Source: SVTX01 sp045602385
GTDB lineage: Bacteria > Bacillota > Clostridia > Oscillospirales > CAG-272
DNA: 64,000 bases
Direction of reading: 5' to 3'
NCBI GenBank assembly: GCA_045602385.1
Contig: JAZSBL010000045.1
Location: forward strand, 20,848-84,847
Positions 17,286 to 26,677 of the stretch are shown here, piece by piece. Each line of letters opens with the position of its first letter. Within the stretch, counting starts at the first letter, position 1. The position numbers were made by a program, and so were the translations under genes. Under the pieces are notes generated by a model. That model made no database searches. It saw only the letters and a list, made by a program, of their open reading frames with translations, and was not told the origin of the DNA.

Positions 17286-19059
17286 CAGTCCTGTCCTCCT
17301 TCTTATCCTCTACCGCCTCGTCCAGCTTCTGGAGATCGACCATGTTCTTGTATTCTTCACAGGATGCAACAAGCTCCTCGTGTCTGCCAACCGCAACTAT
17401 GCGACCGTTGTCGATAAAGATTATCTTGTCCATATCCTCAATAGTGCTTATGCGGTGAGCGATAAGAATAGTGGTCTTGCCGCCTCTCATCTTGGAAAGG
17501 TTTTCAAGTATTGCCTTCTCGGTCTTTACGTCAACGGCGGATACCGAGTCGTCAAGAATGAGAATAGGCGCGTTCTTCATAAGAGCGCGGGCAATAGAGA
17601 TTCTTTGCTTCTGGCCTCCCGAAACGGTAACACCGCGCTCACCAAGCACGCTTTGGTACTGAAGAGGGAAGTCGATTATGTTGTCGTGAACGTCTGCCAT
17701 TTTTGCGGCGTATTCGATCTCATCGTGACCACCGCCGTCGGTTGCAAACGCAATATTGTTTTCGATTGTATCAGAGAAAAGGAAGTTGTCCTGGGGAACG
17801 TACGCCGCCGCGGCGCGTACGCTCTTTATCGGAATGCGGTTCACGTCACGTCCGTCGATGAACAGTGTTCCGTCGGGAACGTTGTATGTGCGCAATATAA
17901 GGTCGACCACGGTAGTTTTTCCGCTTCCCGTTCGTCCGATAATACCAACGTTTTCGCCCGCGTTTATTTTAAATGAAACATCACTTAATACCTCAACGTC
18001 GCCGTCGGGATATGTAAATGAAAGGTTCTTGAACTCAATGTCGCCCTTGATTTCATCCATCTCCTCAACGTCGCGGTCAAAGACGTCGGGGGTAGCGTCA
18101 AGAAGCTCGGAGATGCGGACAAGGGACGCCTTGCCCTGCGCGTGCATACCGATAAGCTCACTTATCGCCATTACAGGCCAGATTATAGAGTTGAAGTATC
18201 CGATAAATTCTACCAGCTTGCCCGCGTCAAAAACGCCCGCATATACCAGATATCCACCGTAACCGATAATAACGCATATTACCGACTCGATAAAGAGTGT
18301 CAGAGAAACGTGCAAAAGCATTGAAAGCTTTGTGTACTCAACGTTGGTGTCCTCGTTTTCGCGGCTGAGCTTTCTGAATCTCGCAAGCTCCTTTGCCTCC
18401 TTGACGAAAGCCTTGATCACCGCAACGCCGGCAAAGCTCTCCTGCGAGAAATCCGAGAGGGCAGAAAATGCCGCCTGTCGCTTGTCCCATTTTTTCTCCA
18501 TGTACCGTCCAACGATAAGGGAGGCGGCTACAAGAAATACCATTGGGATAAGGCAGAGCAGTGTCAGTATCGGGTTCATCTTCGCCATCTTGCCAATTGC
18601 GAGAACGCCAAGCAACAGCGCGTCGAAGAACATCATTATTCCCCAACCGAAGCATTCTTGGACGGTATCGAGGTCGTTGGTAAAGAAGGACATCATATTT
18701 CCGACCTTGTTTACCTGGTAATACTGCTGGGAGAGGTCCTTGCAGCGGTCAAACATTTTGCTGCGCAGATCGGTCTCACCCTTGATGCCGGCGCCGAAGA
18801 AGCATATACGCCACAAGAATCTGCCTATGACCATCGCCACGATAACGTAGATCATGGGCAGGCAGATATTGTCAAGCAAAAAGTTCATATCAAAGGCAAC
18901 GCCGTCCACGTATCCGGTATCGATTCCGTTTATTACCATGCGATAGAGCTCGGGAATTACGAGCTGCATATAGTCAACCAAAACAAGGGAAAGAATACCC
19001 AACAAAAGCATGGGAGCGTAGCGCAGGTAGTATTTATTGATGTGTTTTCCAAATATCAA
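17278..19059 (-). CDS. Heterodimeric ABC exporter, subunit with degenerate Walker B
   Basis: 593 residues from a TTG start at 19059. GGGGTGAT stands six bases before that TTG and matches the anti-SD well; an ATG 24 bases further upstream has no such site. Six membrane helices are followed by Walker A GRTGSGKTT, signature VSGGQKQRISIARAL and Walker B ILILDDSVSAVD, where Asp replaces the catalytic Glu. That replacement is typical of the regulatory half of heterodimeric exporters. First gene of the pair; the operator-like palindrome upstream suggests controlled expression. Confidence 0.88.
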   Translation of the reverse strand: MIFGKHINKYYLRYAPMLLLGILSLVLVDYMQLVIPELYRMVINGIDTGYVDGVAFDMNFLLDNICLPMIYVIVAMVIGRFLWRICFFGAGIKGETDLRSKMFDRCKDLSQQYYQVNKVGNMMSFFTNDLDTVQECFGWGIMMFFDALLLGVLAIGKMAKMNPILTLLCLIPMVFLVAASLIVGRYMEKKWDKRQAAFSALSDFSQESFAGVAVIKAFVKEAKELARFRKLSRENEDTNVEYTKLSMLLHVSLTLFIESVICVIIGYGGYLVYAGVFDAGKLVEFIGYFNSIIWPVMAISELIGMHAQGKASLVRISELLDATPDVFDRDVEEMDEIKGDIEFKNLSFTYPDGDVEVLSDVSFKINAGENVGIIGRTGSGKTTVVDLILRTYNVPDGTLFIDGRDVNRIPIKSVRAAAAYVPQDNFLFSDTIENNIAFATDGGGHDEIEYAAKMADVHDNIIDFPLQYQSVLGERGVTVSGGQKQRISIARALMKNAPILILDDSVSAVDVKTEKAILENLSKMRGGKTTILIAHRISTIEDMDKIIFIDNGRIVAVGRHEELVASCEEYKNMVDLQKLDEAVEDKKEDRTDA

Positions 19060-19095
19060 AAAATCACCCCCCCAAAAAAACATATACTAAAAGTG

Positions 19096-19148
19096 ATTTT
19101 ATCATAGGGGGCGAAAAATGTCAATAGATTTAGTATAATAATACTAAA
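19096..19148 (-). promoter_or_regulatory. Promoter and palindromic operator of the ABC exporter pair
   Basis: On the minus strand TTGACA (19119-19124), 17 bases, TAAAAT (19096-19101). A perfect palindrome, TTTAGTAT-AATA-ATACTAAA (19129-19148), sits four bases upstream of the -35 box. A further half-site, ATACTAAA, recurs at 19084-19091 beside the start codon. A dimeric regulator, MarR- or TetR-like, would fit; no regulator gene is adjacent. Confidence 0.65.
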
Positions 19149-19166
19149 TATACTATCCGGAAGAGA

Positions 19167-19194
19167 GATCTCCCCCGAAAAATCGGGGGAGATC
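19167..19194 (-). terminator. Hairpin after the glycoside-use operon
   Basis: A perfect 12-bp stem, GATCTCCCCCGA with TCGGGGGAGATC, and a loop of four A on the plus strand. It follows the GH2 stop codon by six bases. The U-tract is weak. Confidence 0.65.
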
Positions 19195-19200
19195 ATATAT

Positions 19201-20958
19201 TTATTTTATTTGTTCAGCAAATGCCTTCTTCAGCTCTTTAGAGAGTGTTTGCATGGTATCCGCGCTTATCTTAACGGCCTTGCGGTCGTATGTGACAAAG
19301 CCGTTTACCTCGTCCTCAACATCGGAGACCTGTGTGAAGACGGCGGCGCAGAGTCCGTGTGTGGCTATCATTGGAATGACCTCGTCGCGATAGAGCGCGC
19401 ATATCGCCTTTTCATAATCCTCACGGTTGTTTATAATGCGATAGCCGTAGGTCTTGTCGAGATTGAAGGCGTGTCCGTCTATTTTGTAGGAGTATCCGCC
19501 GAACTCGGATAAGCAGAATGGCCTTTCGGGATTGACCTTAACCTTCACGCTCTGGAGCCTTCTGAAATAGATGTGCTCGCTCACCATGTCACTGTCCTTT
19601 TCAAAGAACCAGCCCGAGGTTGCATCATATATTCTTGTCGGGTCCTCGGCTTTGAGCATCTCATAGTATTTGTCTGCGTCAAACTGCCCCCAGCCCTCAT
19701 TGAATATCGTGTAGTAAACCACACAGGGGTGGTTATACAGAAGTCCTATTGTTTCCTTTGAGTCACGCTCGAATGCCTCGCGGCGACGCGCGCTTGCCTT
19801 GTGGGATATACCCCTCTTGATTCCTGCGGTGGGAAGGGCGGTATCCACAAGGAAGCTGTAATCTCCGCTGTTCACCATATCCTGGAATACCAGCACGCCA
19901 AGCTTGTCGCAGAAATAGTAGAAGAGCTCGTGTTCTATCTTGATATGCTTGCGGAGCATGTTAAATCCAAGCTCCTTTGTCAGCTTGACGTCATAAAGCA
20001 GACCGTCGGGCGATGCGGGTGTGTAAATACCGTCGGGGTAGTAGCCTTGGTCAAGCATGCCGTGGCAGAAATAGGGCTCGCCATTAAGCGCGATATATGA
20101 AAATTCGCCATTTTGGACTACCGAAACGGTGCGGAGCGCGAAATAGGATTTTACGGTGTCAATTTTGTCGGTAAGCGTGAAATCATAGAGATAAGGGCTT
20201 TCGGGAGACCAAAGATTTATGTTTTCGGGCCTGATCTCGACGGAATCTCCCTCAAAGCTGACCTCGCGGAGCTTTTCTCCGTCCTTAAAGGTTATCGTTT
20301 TGTTTTTGTCTCCGCCATCAACCTCAATTTTCACACTGTCAAGAGAGGGGGTAATTTTAAGTGACTTGATATAATTTTCGGGCACTGCCTCAAGCCATAC
20401 CTGCTTCCAAAGACCGCTTATGGGCGTGTACCACATGCCGCCGCGGTCTCGGCGTTGCTTTCCCCATGCAAGATCGTGGTCAAGTGTATCCTTTATCCAA
20501 ACGGCAATGCTGTTTTTGCCCGCACGGACTTCATTTGTAATATCAAACTCAAAGGGAAGATAGCCGCCAACGTGCGCGCCTACGCGCTTGCCGTTTATTT
20601 CGACTACCGCCTCCTGATCTGCCGCTCCGAAGTGGAGAAGCACGCGCTTGCCATTCATTTCATCAGGTAGAGTGAAGCTCCTGCGATATACGAAAAACTC
20701 ATTGTCACGCGGAGTTTTTTCAATTCCCGAAATACGGGATTCGGGAGGATAGGGAACGGTGATACTGCCAAGCGACGTCTCACCGCAAGGGCATGAGGCT
20801 GAAAGCTCCCACTCGCCGCAAAGCGACAAATACGAGTCGCGGCGCATCTGGGGACGGGGATATTCGTCCCAGGTCATGCTCTGGCTTTCTTTGCTTTCAA
20901 AAGGAGTTTCAAGCCTGCAAAGACGAGGCTCCTTATTTAAAAAATTCTTCTTTGACAT
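19201..20958 (-). CDS. Glycoside hydrolase family 2 (beta-galactosidase/glucuronidase-like)
   Basis: 585 residues without a signal peptide, so cytoplasmic. Order: GH2 sugar-binding jelly roll (about 30-180), immunoglobulin-like middle domain (185-280), TIM-barrel catalytic domain (285-575). IFNEGWGQ near 420 carries the Asn-Glu acid/base pair, and LSEFGGY near 495 carries the nucleophile Glu. It is short for a classic LacZ and resembles compact GH2 enzymes whose specificity cannot be set by eye. It starts 8 bases after the MFS stop, so the transporter probably imports its substrate. Confidence 0.9.
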   Translation of the reverse strand: MSKKNFLNKEPRLCRLETPFESKESQSMTWDEYPRPQMRRDSYLSLCGEWELSASCPCGETSLGSITVPYPPESRISGIEKTPRDNEFFVYRRSFTLPDEMNGKRVLLHFGAADQEAVVEINGKRVGAHVGGYLPFEFDITNEVRAGKNSIAVWIKDTLDHDLAWGKQRRDRGGMWYTPISGLWKQVWLEAVPENYIKSLKITPSLDSVKIEVDGGDKNKTITFKDGEKLREVSFEGDSVEIRPENINLWSPESPYLYDFTLTDKIDTVKSYFALRTVSVVQNGEFSYIALNGEPYFCHGMLDQGYYPDGIYTPASPDGLLYDVKLTKELGFNMLRKHIKIEHELFYYFCDKLGVLVFQDMVNSGDYSFLVDTALPTAGIKRGISHKASARRREAFERDSKETIGLLYNHPCVVYYTIFNEGWGQFDADKYYEMLKAEDPTRIYDATSGWFFEKDSDMVSEHIYFRRLQSVKVKVNPERPFCLSEFGGYSYKIDGHAFNLDKTYGYRIINNREDYEKAICALYRDEVIPMIATHGLCAAVFTQVSDVEDEVNGFVTYDRKAVKISADTMQTLSKELKKAFAEQIK

Positions 20959-20966
20959 GCTCTGAT

Positions 20967-22292
20967 TTAACCTTCTTCGATGGAGTTTTCAGCCTTGGTG
21001 GGGCAGGGCTTGCGGGTCTTTGTAAAGATAATGAGCGCAATTGCAAGAACGATTATCGGAACAAGCGCCGCCGCAAAAATGTTAGCGTTGGGTACAAAGG
21101 ATTCGGTTCCGTCGCTGTTGACTATCTTTTCGGCATTTGCAAGAACAAGACCGCCGATAAACGGTCCTACGATACCGGGAACAAGCACTTGTGAGAAGAT
21201 TCGCACGCCTTGAAGCATTCCGGACTTACCCTTGGGTGTCAGGTCGCGTATCTTTGCGCCGAATACCGCCATGCCCGCAAGGTATCCGCTCATCATCAAA
21301 AGCGAGCCGATAAATACAGGCGCGGTTGTTCTTGTGAGATAAAGAATAACGTATCCCGCGATAAGCCAGATGATGGAGAACGCGCCCGAGAATGAAAATC
21401 CCTTCTTGTCGTACACTCTGCCCCAAAGCGCGGTCACCGCGCTTGCGACAATGATTGCGGGAGCCATGATAAGCACGTAGTCCGCCATGCCGAGAGATAC
21501 CTCGTAATATATGATGAGGTAGGGCATGAATATCTGGATAGAGATGTTGAAAATTATGAAAAGAATGAGATATACGTAAAACTCGGGATTTGCCTTGACC
21601 GTAGAGGGTCGGAATCCGTATATAAGATTCTTGAAATAGCCGCTCTCGCTCTTGTGAATATTCTTTTCCTCGATAATGAAGATACCGAGAATACCGATCA
21701 CCACGGTTGCGATACCGATTATCGTAAATATAGCGGTCCAGGACTCGCTCTTGTCAAGGTCGAAGGCCATAAATCCGCCGAATACCGCCAAAATTGCAAC
21801 AAGAGGCATCATCGCGTTGATTCCTTCTGCCGCGCCGCGGTTAGATGAGTCGGTGCTGTCGGTCAGCCACGCGTTGTATGCCGCGTCGTTTGCCGACGAG
21901 CCGAAAAATGTCATCACGCAGTCAAGCACGATGGTGAGAGTAACACCGATCGCCGCCACACTCGTAGCCGCGGGGAAAAGCGCCGCCAGAGTGTCCTTTT
22001 TCAGAAAGGCAAAGCCGATTATGGAAATACCCCATAAAATATAGCCCGCCGAAATAAATATCTTGCGCTTACCTATTCTGTCTGCAAGTGCGCCGATAAA
22101 GAGGGTAGTGAGAGTAGCTGCGACCGCGCTTGCGCCAACCATAAACGAAATGTCGTCTGCGGAGGCATTGAACATCTTGTACATAAAGACGTTGAGATAC
22201 ATATTCTCAACGACCCACGCGATCTGACCCATAAGCCCGAACAGAACGAGCGAAAGCCAGAATTTTTTAGAAAGCGGTGTTTTTGTTTTCAT
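20967..22292 (-). CDS. MFS transporter, probable glycoside importer
   Basis: 441 residues, twelve hydrophobic helices. The loop after helix 2 (GALADRIGKRK) is the major-facilitator signature. The start is ATG 22292 because GGAG lies ten bases before it; the TTG 12 bases upstream overlaps that site. It is co-transcribed with a cytoplasmic GH2 hydrolase and an aldo-keto reductase, which suggests uptake of a di- or oligosaccharide or a plant glycoside. This is inference from neighbours. Confidence 0.85.
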   Translation of the reverse strand: MKTKTPLSKKFWLSLVLFGLMGQIAWVVENMYLNVFMYKMFNASADDISFMVGASAVAATLTTLFIGALADRIGKRKIFISAGYILWGISIIGFAFLKKDTLAALFPAATSVAAIGVTLTIVLDCVMTFFGSSANDAAYNAWLTDSTDSSNRGAAEGINAMMPLVAILAVFGGFMAFDLDKSESWTAIFTIIGIATVVIGILGIFIIEEKNIHKSESGYFKNLIYGFRPSTVKANPEFYVYLILFIIFNISIQIFMPYLIIYYEVSLGMADYVLIMAPAIIVASAVTALWGRVYDKKGFSFSGAFSIIWLIAGYVILYLTRTTAPVFIGSLLMMSGYLAGMAVFGAKIRDLTPKGKSGMLQGVRIFSQVLVPGIVGPFIGGLVLANAEKIVNSDGTESFVPNANIFAAALVPIIVLAIALIIFTKTRKPCPTKAENSIEEG

Positions 22293-22312
22293 CTTTTTCT
22301 CCAATTTACACG

Positions 22313-23425
22313 TTATTTGTTGAATTCTGAAGAGATGTCATCAAGGAGGTCGCGGATGGGTAGCTTCTGCGGGCAAGCAGCCTCGCATGCGCCGCATCTT
22401 AGGCACGCGTCGGGACTTGCGCCCTCCTCGCACGCCTTTTTGTAGAGCATGCCGGAGCGCCAGAGGTTGAGCTTGGTTTTTGCATTTTTAGCGGCAAATA
22501 CCGTGGGGATCTGTATTGAAAGAGGACATCTTTCAACGCAGTATTTGCAGTCGGTGCAAGAGATAAGGGGTTGCGCGTGTACTATTTCAACGACCTTGTC
22601 GATTGCTTCAAGCTCGCGCTCGTCAAGAGGCTTGAAATCCTGCATGTAGGATATATTATCATCGACCATCTCCATGCTTCCCATACCGGAAAGCACCATT
22701 TCAACGCCCTCAAATCCCGCTGCGAAGCGAATGGCGTAGCTTGCCTGCGAGCCGCCACCGAGAGAATCAAGGATAGATGCCGCATCTGCGGGGAGATTTA
22801 CAAGACTGCCGCCCTTAACGGGCTCCATGATGATGACCGGCTTTCCGTGCTTGCGGCAGACCTCGTAGCAAAGTCTTGACTGAACGCCATCATCCTCGTA
22901 GTCTATGTAGTTGAACTGTATTTGTACCGCCTCGATTTCGGGGTAGGTATTAAGGATGTTATCAAGCACCTCCGCCGTATCGTGGAATGAGATGCCGAGA
23001 TGGCGGATCTTGCCTTCTTTTTTTAGCTCAAGAGCCGTTTCATATGCGCGGCAAGCCTTATATTGCTCAAAATTGTTTCTGTTCTGCGCGTGCATAAGAT
23101 AGAAGTCAAAGTAATCAACGCCGCATGCCTCAAGCTGACTTGCAAAAAGCGGACGAATGTCCTCCTCGGCAGCAAAATGGTTGCCCGAGAGCTTGTTTGT
23201 AAGCAGGTATGCGTCACGAGGATAGCGGGAGGTGAGCGACGCCTTGAGCGCAGTCTCGCTCTTACCGCCCAGATAGCCGTGCGCGGTATCAAAATAATTA
23301 AATCCTGCGGCGATAAAGGCGTCTACCATCTTGTCAAACTCTGCAATATCAACCTCGCCATCAACCATGGGAAGGCGCATGCATCCAAATCCAAACTTCT
23401 TCTTTATTTCGGGAAAGGGTCTCAT
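22313..23425 (-). CDS. Aldo-keto reductase with C-terminal 4Fe-4S ferredoxin domain
   Basis: 370 residues. Residues 1-260 form an aldo-keto reductase barrel with FDTAHGY (catalytic Asp and Tyr), LLTNK (Lys) and LMHAQ (His). The C-terminal 90 residues carry two cysteine sets, CTDCKYCVERCP and CLRCGACEAACP, each fit for a 4Fe-4S cluster. This AKR-ferredoxin fusion is common in anaerobic Clostridia. The electron partner and substrate are unknown. GAGAGGAGA precedes the start. It sits in the operon with UPF0316, MFS and GH2 genes, with gaps of 8-26 bases. Confidence 0.9.
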   Translation of the reverse strand: MRPFPEIKKKFGFGCMRLPMVDGEVDIAEFDKMVDAFIAAGFNYFDTAHGYLGGKSETALKASLTSRYPRDAYLLTNKLSGNHFAAEEDIRPLFASQLEACGVDYFDFYLMHAQNRNNFEQYKACRAYETALELKKEGKIRHLGISFHDTAEVLDNILNTYPEIEAVQIQFNYIDYEDDGVQSRLCYEVCRKHGKPVIIMEPVKGGSLVNLPADAASILDSLGGGSQASYAIRFAAGFEGVEMVLSGMGSMEMVDDNISYMQDFKPLDERELEAIDKVVEIVHAQPLISCTDCKYCVERCPLSIQIPTVFAAKNAKTKLNLWRSGMLYKKACEEGASPDACLRCGACEAACPQKLPIRDLLDDISSEFNK

Positions 23426-23451
23426 AATTTCTCTCCTCTCATAATTTCCGT

Positions 23452-24003
23452 TTATTTTACAACGCCGTAGCCGCCGGCGTATTTGCTGACCTCACTCACG
23501 GCAACAAAAAGCTTGTTGTCACATTCAGCCCGAAGCTCGCGGAGAACACGGGGCGCATCCTTGCGGGGAAGAACGATAAAGATCATATTCATCTTGTCCT
23601 TGGATCCGTGGCCCTCAAGCACCGTGTAGCCCATATTGCGGTCGCCGAGATATGTTGTTATCTTGGCAGTTGACTCGTCGTTTGCTATTATCTCAAGGTT
23701 AGATGTGCCCAATGCTATCTTTCCTTCGATAGTAGAGCCAAGGAAAAGGCCTGTGGCGTATCCCGCGCAATAGAAAAGGAGGAGAAGAGGGTTGTCACCG
23801 AGTGTTCCGATGATCGTGGATATCACCAATCCCCATATCGTGCATTCGATGAATCCAAGCCCCGCGGCCTTCAGCCGCTGTCCCTTAACCATCATACAGG
23901 TCTTAAGCGATTGAATAGTTATCTCAACTATTTTTGCCACGCACACCAAAAGGCATACGAGAATAGGACTGATTTCTTTTACTGCGTTTAAAAATTCCGA
24001 CAT
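23452..24003 (-). CDS. UPF0316/DUF2179-family membrane protein
   Basis: 183 residues: three hydrophobic segments in residues 10-85, then a soluble alpha/beta DUF2179-type domain (about 95-175) with VLEGHGSKDKMNMIFIVLPR, the part thought to bind a small ligand. ATG 24003 is chosen because AGGAG sits eight bases before it, while the ATG at 24009 is too close. The function of the family is unknown. It heads the GH2 operon, but there is no evidence that it is involved in sugar use. Confidence 0.8.
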   Translation of the reverse strand: MSEFLNAVKEISPILVCLLVCVAKIVEITIQSLKTCMMVKGQRLKAAGLGFIECTIWGLVISTIIGTLGDNPLLLLFYCAGYATGLFLGSTIEGKIALGTSNLEIIANDESTAKITTYLGDRNMGYTVLEGHGSKDKMNMIFIVLPRKDAPRVLRELRAECDNKLFVAVSEVSKYAGGYGVVK

Positions 24004-24092
24004 TTTCATTCTCCTGACAAATATACTGTAAAATAATTATAGCATGTTTTCGCCGTTTTGTAAACTAATATCTTGGGGGAACATTTTGGATA

Positions 24093-24121
24093 TTGACAAG
24101 TACGCACTTTTGCTATAAAAT
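24093..24121 (+). promoter_or_regulatory. Promoter of copA
   Basis: TTGACA (24093-24098), 17 bases, TAAAAT (24116-24121); an overlapping TATAAA gives a 15-base spacer. No CopY/CsoR operator was recognised. Confidence 0.65.
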
Positions 24122-24160
24122 ATGAAGTGTAAGAAATAAAATAATTAAGTAGGTATTGAT

Positions 24161-26638
24161 GTGAAGCAATATAACGTAACGGGTATGAGCTGTGCCGCAT
24201 GCAGCGCAAGGGTGGAGAGAGCGGTATCTCTGCTTGACGGTGTAAGCTCCTGCTCGGTAAATCTTTTGACTAATTCTATGAGTGTAGACGGAAGCGCCAC
24301 TGACGAGGAGATAATCGCCGCGGTAGTCAGGGCAGGATATGGGGCAAGCGTCAAGGGCACGGTAGGCGCTCAAATGACGGGCGGAGAAGATGCCTTGAAT
24401 GATAAAGAGACCCCAAGGCTGCTTGCAAGGCTCTTCGGCTCTCTTGCGCTTCTTGCGATCTTGATGTATCTCTCAATGGGATACACGATGTGGGGATTGC
24501 CACTCCCATCGCTTCTGGTAGAATATCCGATAATGATCGGAATCGAGCAAATGGTGCTTGCACTTGCGGTCATGATAATCAACCGGGATTTTTTTATAAG
24601 CGGATTTAAGGGAGTAATATGCGGCGCGCCCAATATGGACACGCTTGTATCATTGGGCTCTTTGGCGTCCTTTGGATATAGCGCAGCAATGCTTGTAGCA
24701 ATGTCGGGGGCGGCAGATCAGCACGCCTATCTGCACGATCTTTATTTTGAGTCGGCAGCGATGATACTTGCCCTTATCACGCTCGGCAAGATGCTTGAGT
24801 CGCGCGCGAAGGGAAGAACCACTAACGCGCTCAAGAGCCTTATGAGCCTGGCACCCGACACCGCCACCGTGATTTTTGGCGGCGAGGAGATAGAGGTTCC
24901 GATTGGCGAGGTGAATATTGGAGATATATTCGTTGTAAGACCCGGTGAGAGTATTCCGGTTGACGGAATCGTGATAGATGGACATAGCGCCGTCAATGAA
25001 TCCGCACTCAGCGGAGAAAGCCTTCCGATAGACAAATCAGAGGGGGATCAGGTAAGTGCCGCAACGATAAATACGTCGGGATACATGAAATGCCGCGCCA
25101 CAAGAGTCGGCGAGGATACAACACTCTCGCAAATAATAAAAATGGTAAGTGATGCCGCGGCGACAAAGGCACCTATAGCCAAGATAGCGGACAAGGTTTC
25201 GGGTGTGTTTGTGCCCGTGGTGATCGGAATTGCCGCAGTTACCTTTGCAATTTGGAGTTACTTGGGCGCAGAGCCGGGATTTGCACTGTCCCGCGCGGTA
25301 TCTGTGCTTGTCATAAGCTGTCCGTGTGCCTTGGGACTGGCCACACCGGTGGCAATAATGGTCGGAAACGGAAAGGGCGCGAAGAACGGAATCCTGTTTA
25401 AGACAGCCGCCTCGCTTGAGATGGTGGGCAGAATTGAAACCGTCGTGCTTGATAAGACCGGAACTATTACCAAGGGAGAGCCGGAGATAACCGATATGAT
25501 CGGCGACGCAATGCTTTTGCCGATAGCGTACAGTATCGAGATCAAAAGTGAGCATCCCCTGGCACGCGCAATCGTCAGCCGCGCAGAAAAAGAGGGCATT
25601 ATCCCCTTTGAATGTAAGGACTTTGAGACCTTTGCGGGTGGCGGAGTTGCCGCTACGATAGATGGCCGAGTCGTTTGCGGAGGAAATTCGGATTTCGTAT
25701 CGAAATATGCCGAGATCCCCGCAGATATGTATACGAAGGCAGAGGAGATCGGAGGCAGAGGAAAAACAGTAATGTTCTTTGCGGCAGACGAGAAATTTCT
25801 CGGAATGATCGCCGTTGCAGACACAATAAAGGATGATAGCAGGCAGGCGGTAGAGGAGCTTTACGGCATGGGACTCCGTGTTGTCATGCTTACGGGAGAC
25901 AACGAGATGACCGCGCGCAAGATCGCGGACGAGGCGGGGATCGACGAGGTGGTTTCAAACGTCAAGCCCGACGGCAAGGAAGAAGCTGTAAGGAAATTGC
26001 AAAAGAGAGGCCGCGTCGCTATGGTCGGTGACGGAATAAACGACGCCCCCTCACTAAAGCGAGCCGACGTGGGAATAGCGATAGGCGCGGGCACCGACGT
26101 TGCGATAGATGCAGCGGACGTAGTGCTTGTTAACAGTAATCTTTCAGACGTCGCCGCGGCTGTGCGTCTGGGCAGAGCGACATTGCGCATAATCAAAGAA
26201 AATTTGTTCTGGGCGTTTGCTTATAATACGATATGTATTCCGATCGCAGCTGGAGCCTTCGTTTGGGCGGGACTTACACTCAATCCGATGATAGGCGCCG
26301 GAGCTATGAGTCTTTCAAGCTTTTGCGTTGTCATGAATGCATTAAGGCTGAATCTTTGCGACGTACATTCAGCCAAAAGAGACAAAAAGATAAAACCGAA
26401 GAAAACGAAAGGGAAGAAGACTATGAGAAAGATAATCAAGATAGAGGGAATGATGTGCCCCCATTGCTCAGGCAGAGTGAAAAACGCGATTGAAGCGATA
26501 GAGGGAGTAGCAGAGGCAGACGTAAGCCACGAGCGTGGCGATGCGATAGTAACGCTTTCCCGCAAGGTTGCAAACGAAACGCTTGTAAATACAGTGACCG
26601 AAGCGGGATATAAGGTCCTTGGTGTATCCGAGGAGTGA
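24161..26638 (+). CDS. copA: Copper-type P1B ATPase with N- and C-terminal HMA domains
   Basis: 825 residues from GTG. HMA domain 1 has GMSCAAC at 7-13. The core has eight membrane helices, the CPC motif in SCPCALGLATP near 390, the phosphorylation site DKTGTITKGEP near 430, HP in SEHPLAR near 467, and the hinge GDGINDAP near 625. After the last helices a Lys-rich linker leads to a second HMA domain with GMMCPHCSGRV near 767. P1B-1 ATPases pump Cu(I) out of the cytoplasm. C-terminal HMA domains are unusual; separate CopZ chaperones are the norm. An in-frame ATG at 26423, after GGGAAG, could also yield a free 71-residue CopZ-like protein. Confidence 0.92.
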   Translation: MKQYNVTGMSCAACSARVERAVSLLDGVSSCSVNLLTNSMSVDGSATDEEIIAAVVRAGYGASVKGTVGAQMTGGEDALNDKETPRLLARLFGSLALLAILMYLSMGYTMWGLPLPSLLVEYPIMIGIEQMVLALAVMIINRDFFISGFKGVICGAPNMDTLVSLGSLASFGYSAAMLVAMSGAADQHAYLHDLYFESAAMILALITLGKMLESRAKGRTTNALKSLMSLAPDTATVIFGGEEIEVPIGEVNIGDIFVVRPGESIPVDGIVIDGHSAVNESALSGESLPIDKSEGDQVSAATINTSGYMKCRATRVGEDTTLSQIIKMVSDAAATKAPIAKIADKVSGVFVPVVIGIAAVTFAIWSYLGAEPGFALSRAVSVLVISCPCALGLATPVAIMVGNGKGAKNGILFKTAASLEMVGRIETVVLDKTGTITKGEPEITDMIGDAMLLPIAYSIEIKSEHPLARAIVSRAEKEGIIPFECKDFETFAGGGVAATIDGRVVCGGNSDFVSKYAEIPADMYTKAEEIGGRGKTVMFFAADEKFLGMIAVADTIKDDSRQAVEELYGMGLRVVMLTGDNEMTARKIADEAGIDEVVSNVKPDGKEEAVRKLQKRGRVAMVGDGINDAPSLKRADVGIAIGAGTDVAIDAADVVLVNSNLSDVAAAVRLGRATLRIIKENLFWAFAYNTICIPIAAGAFVWAGLTLNPMIGAGAMSLSSFCVVMNALRLNLCDVHSAKRDKKIKPKKTKGKKTMRKIIKIEGMMCPHCSGRVKNAIEAIEGVAEADVSHERGDAIVTLSRKVANETLVNTVTEAGYKVLGVSEE

Positions 26639-26677
26639 TTGATCCCCGCAAAAAAGCAAAAAAGGATTGAAATAACG

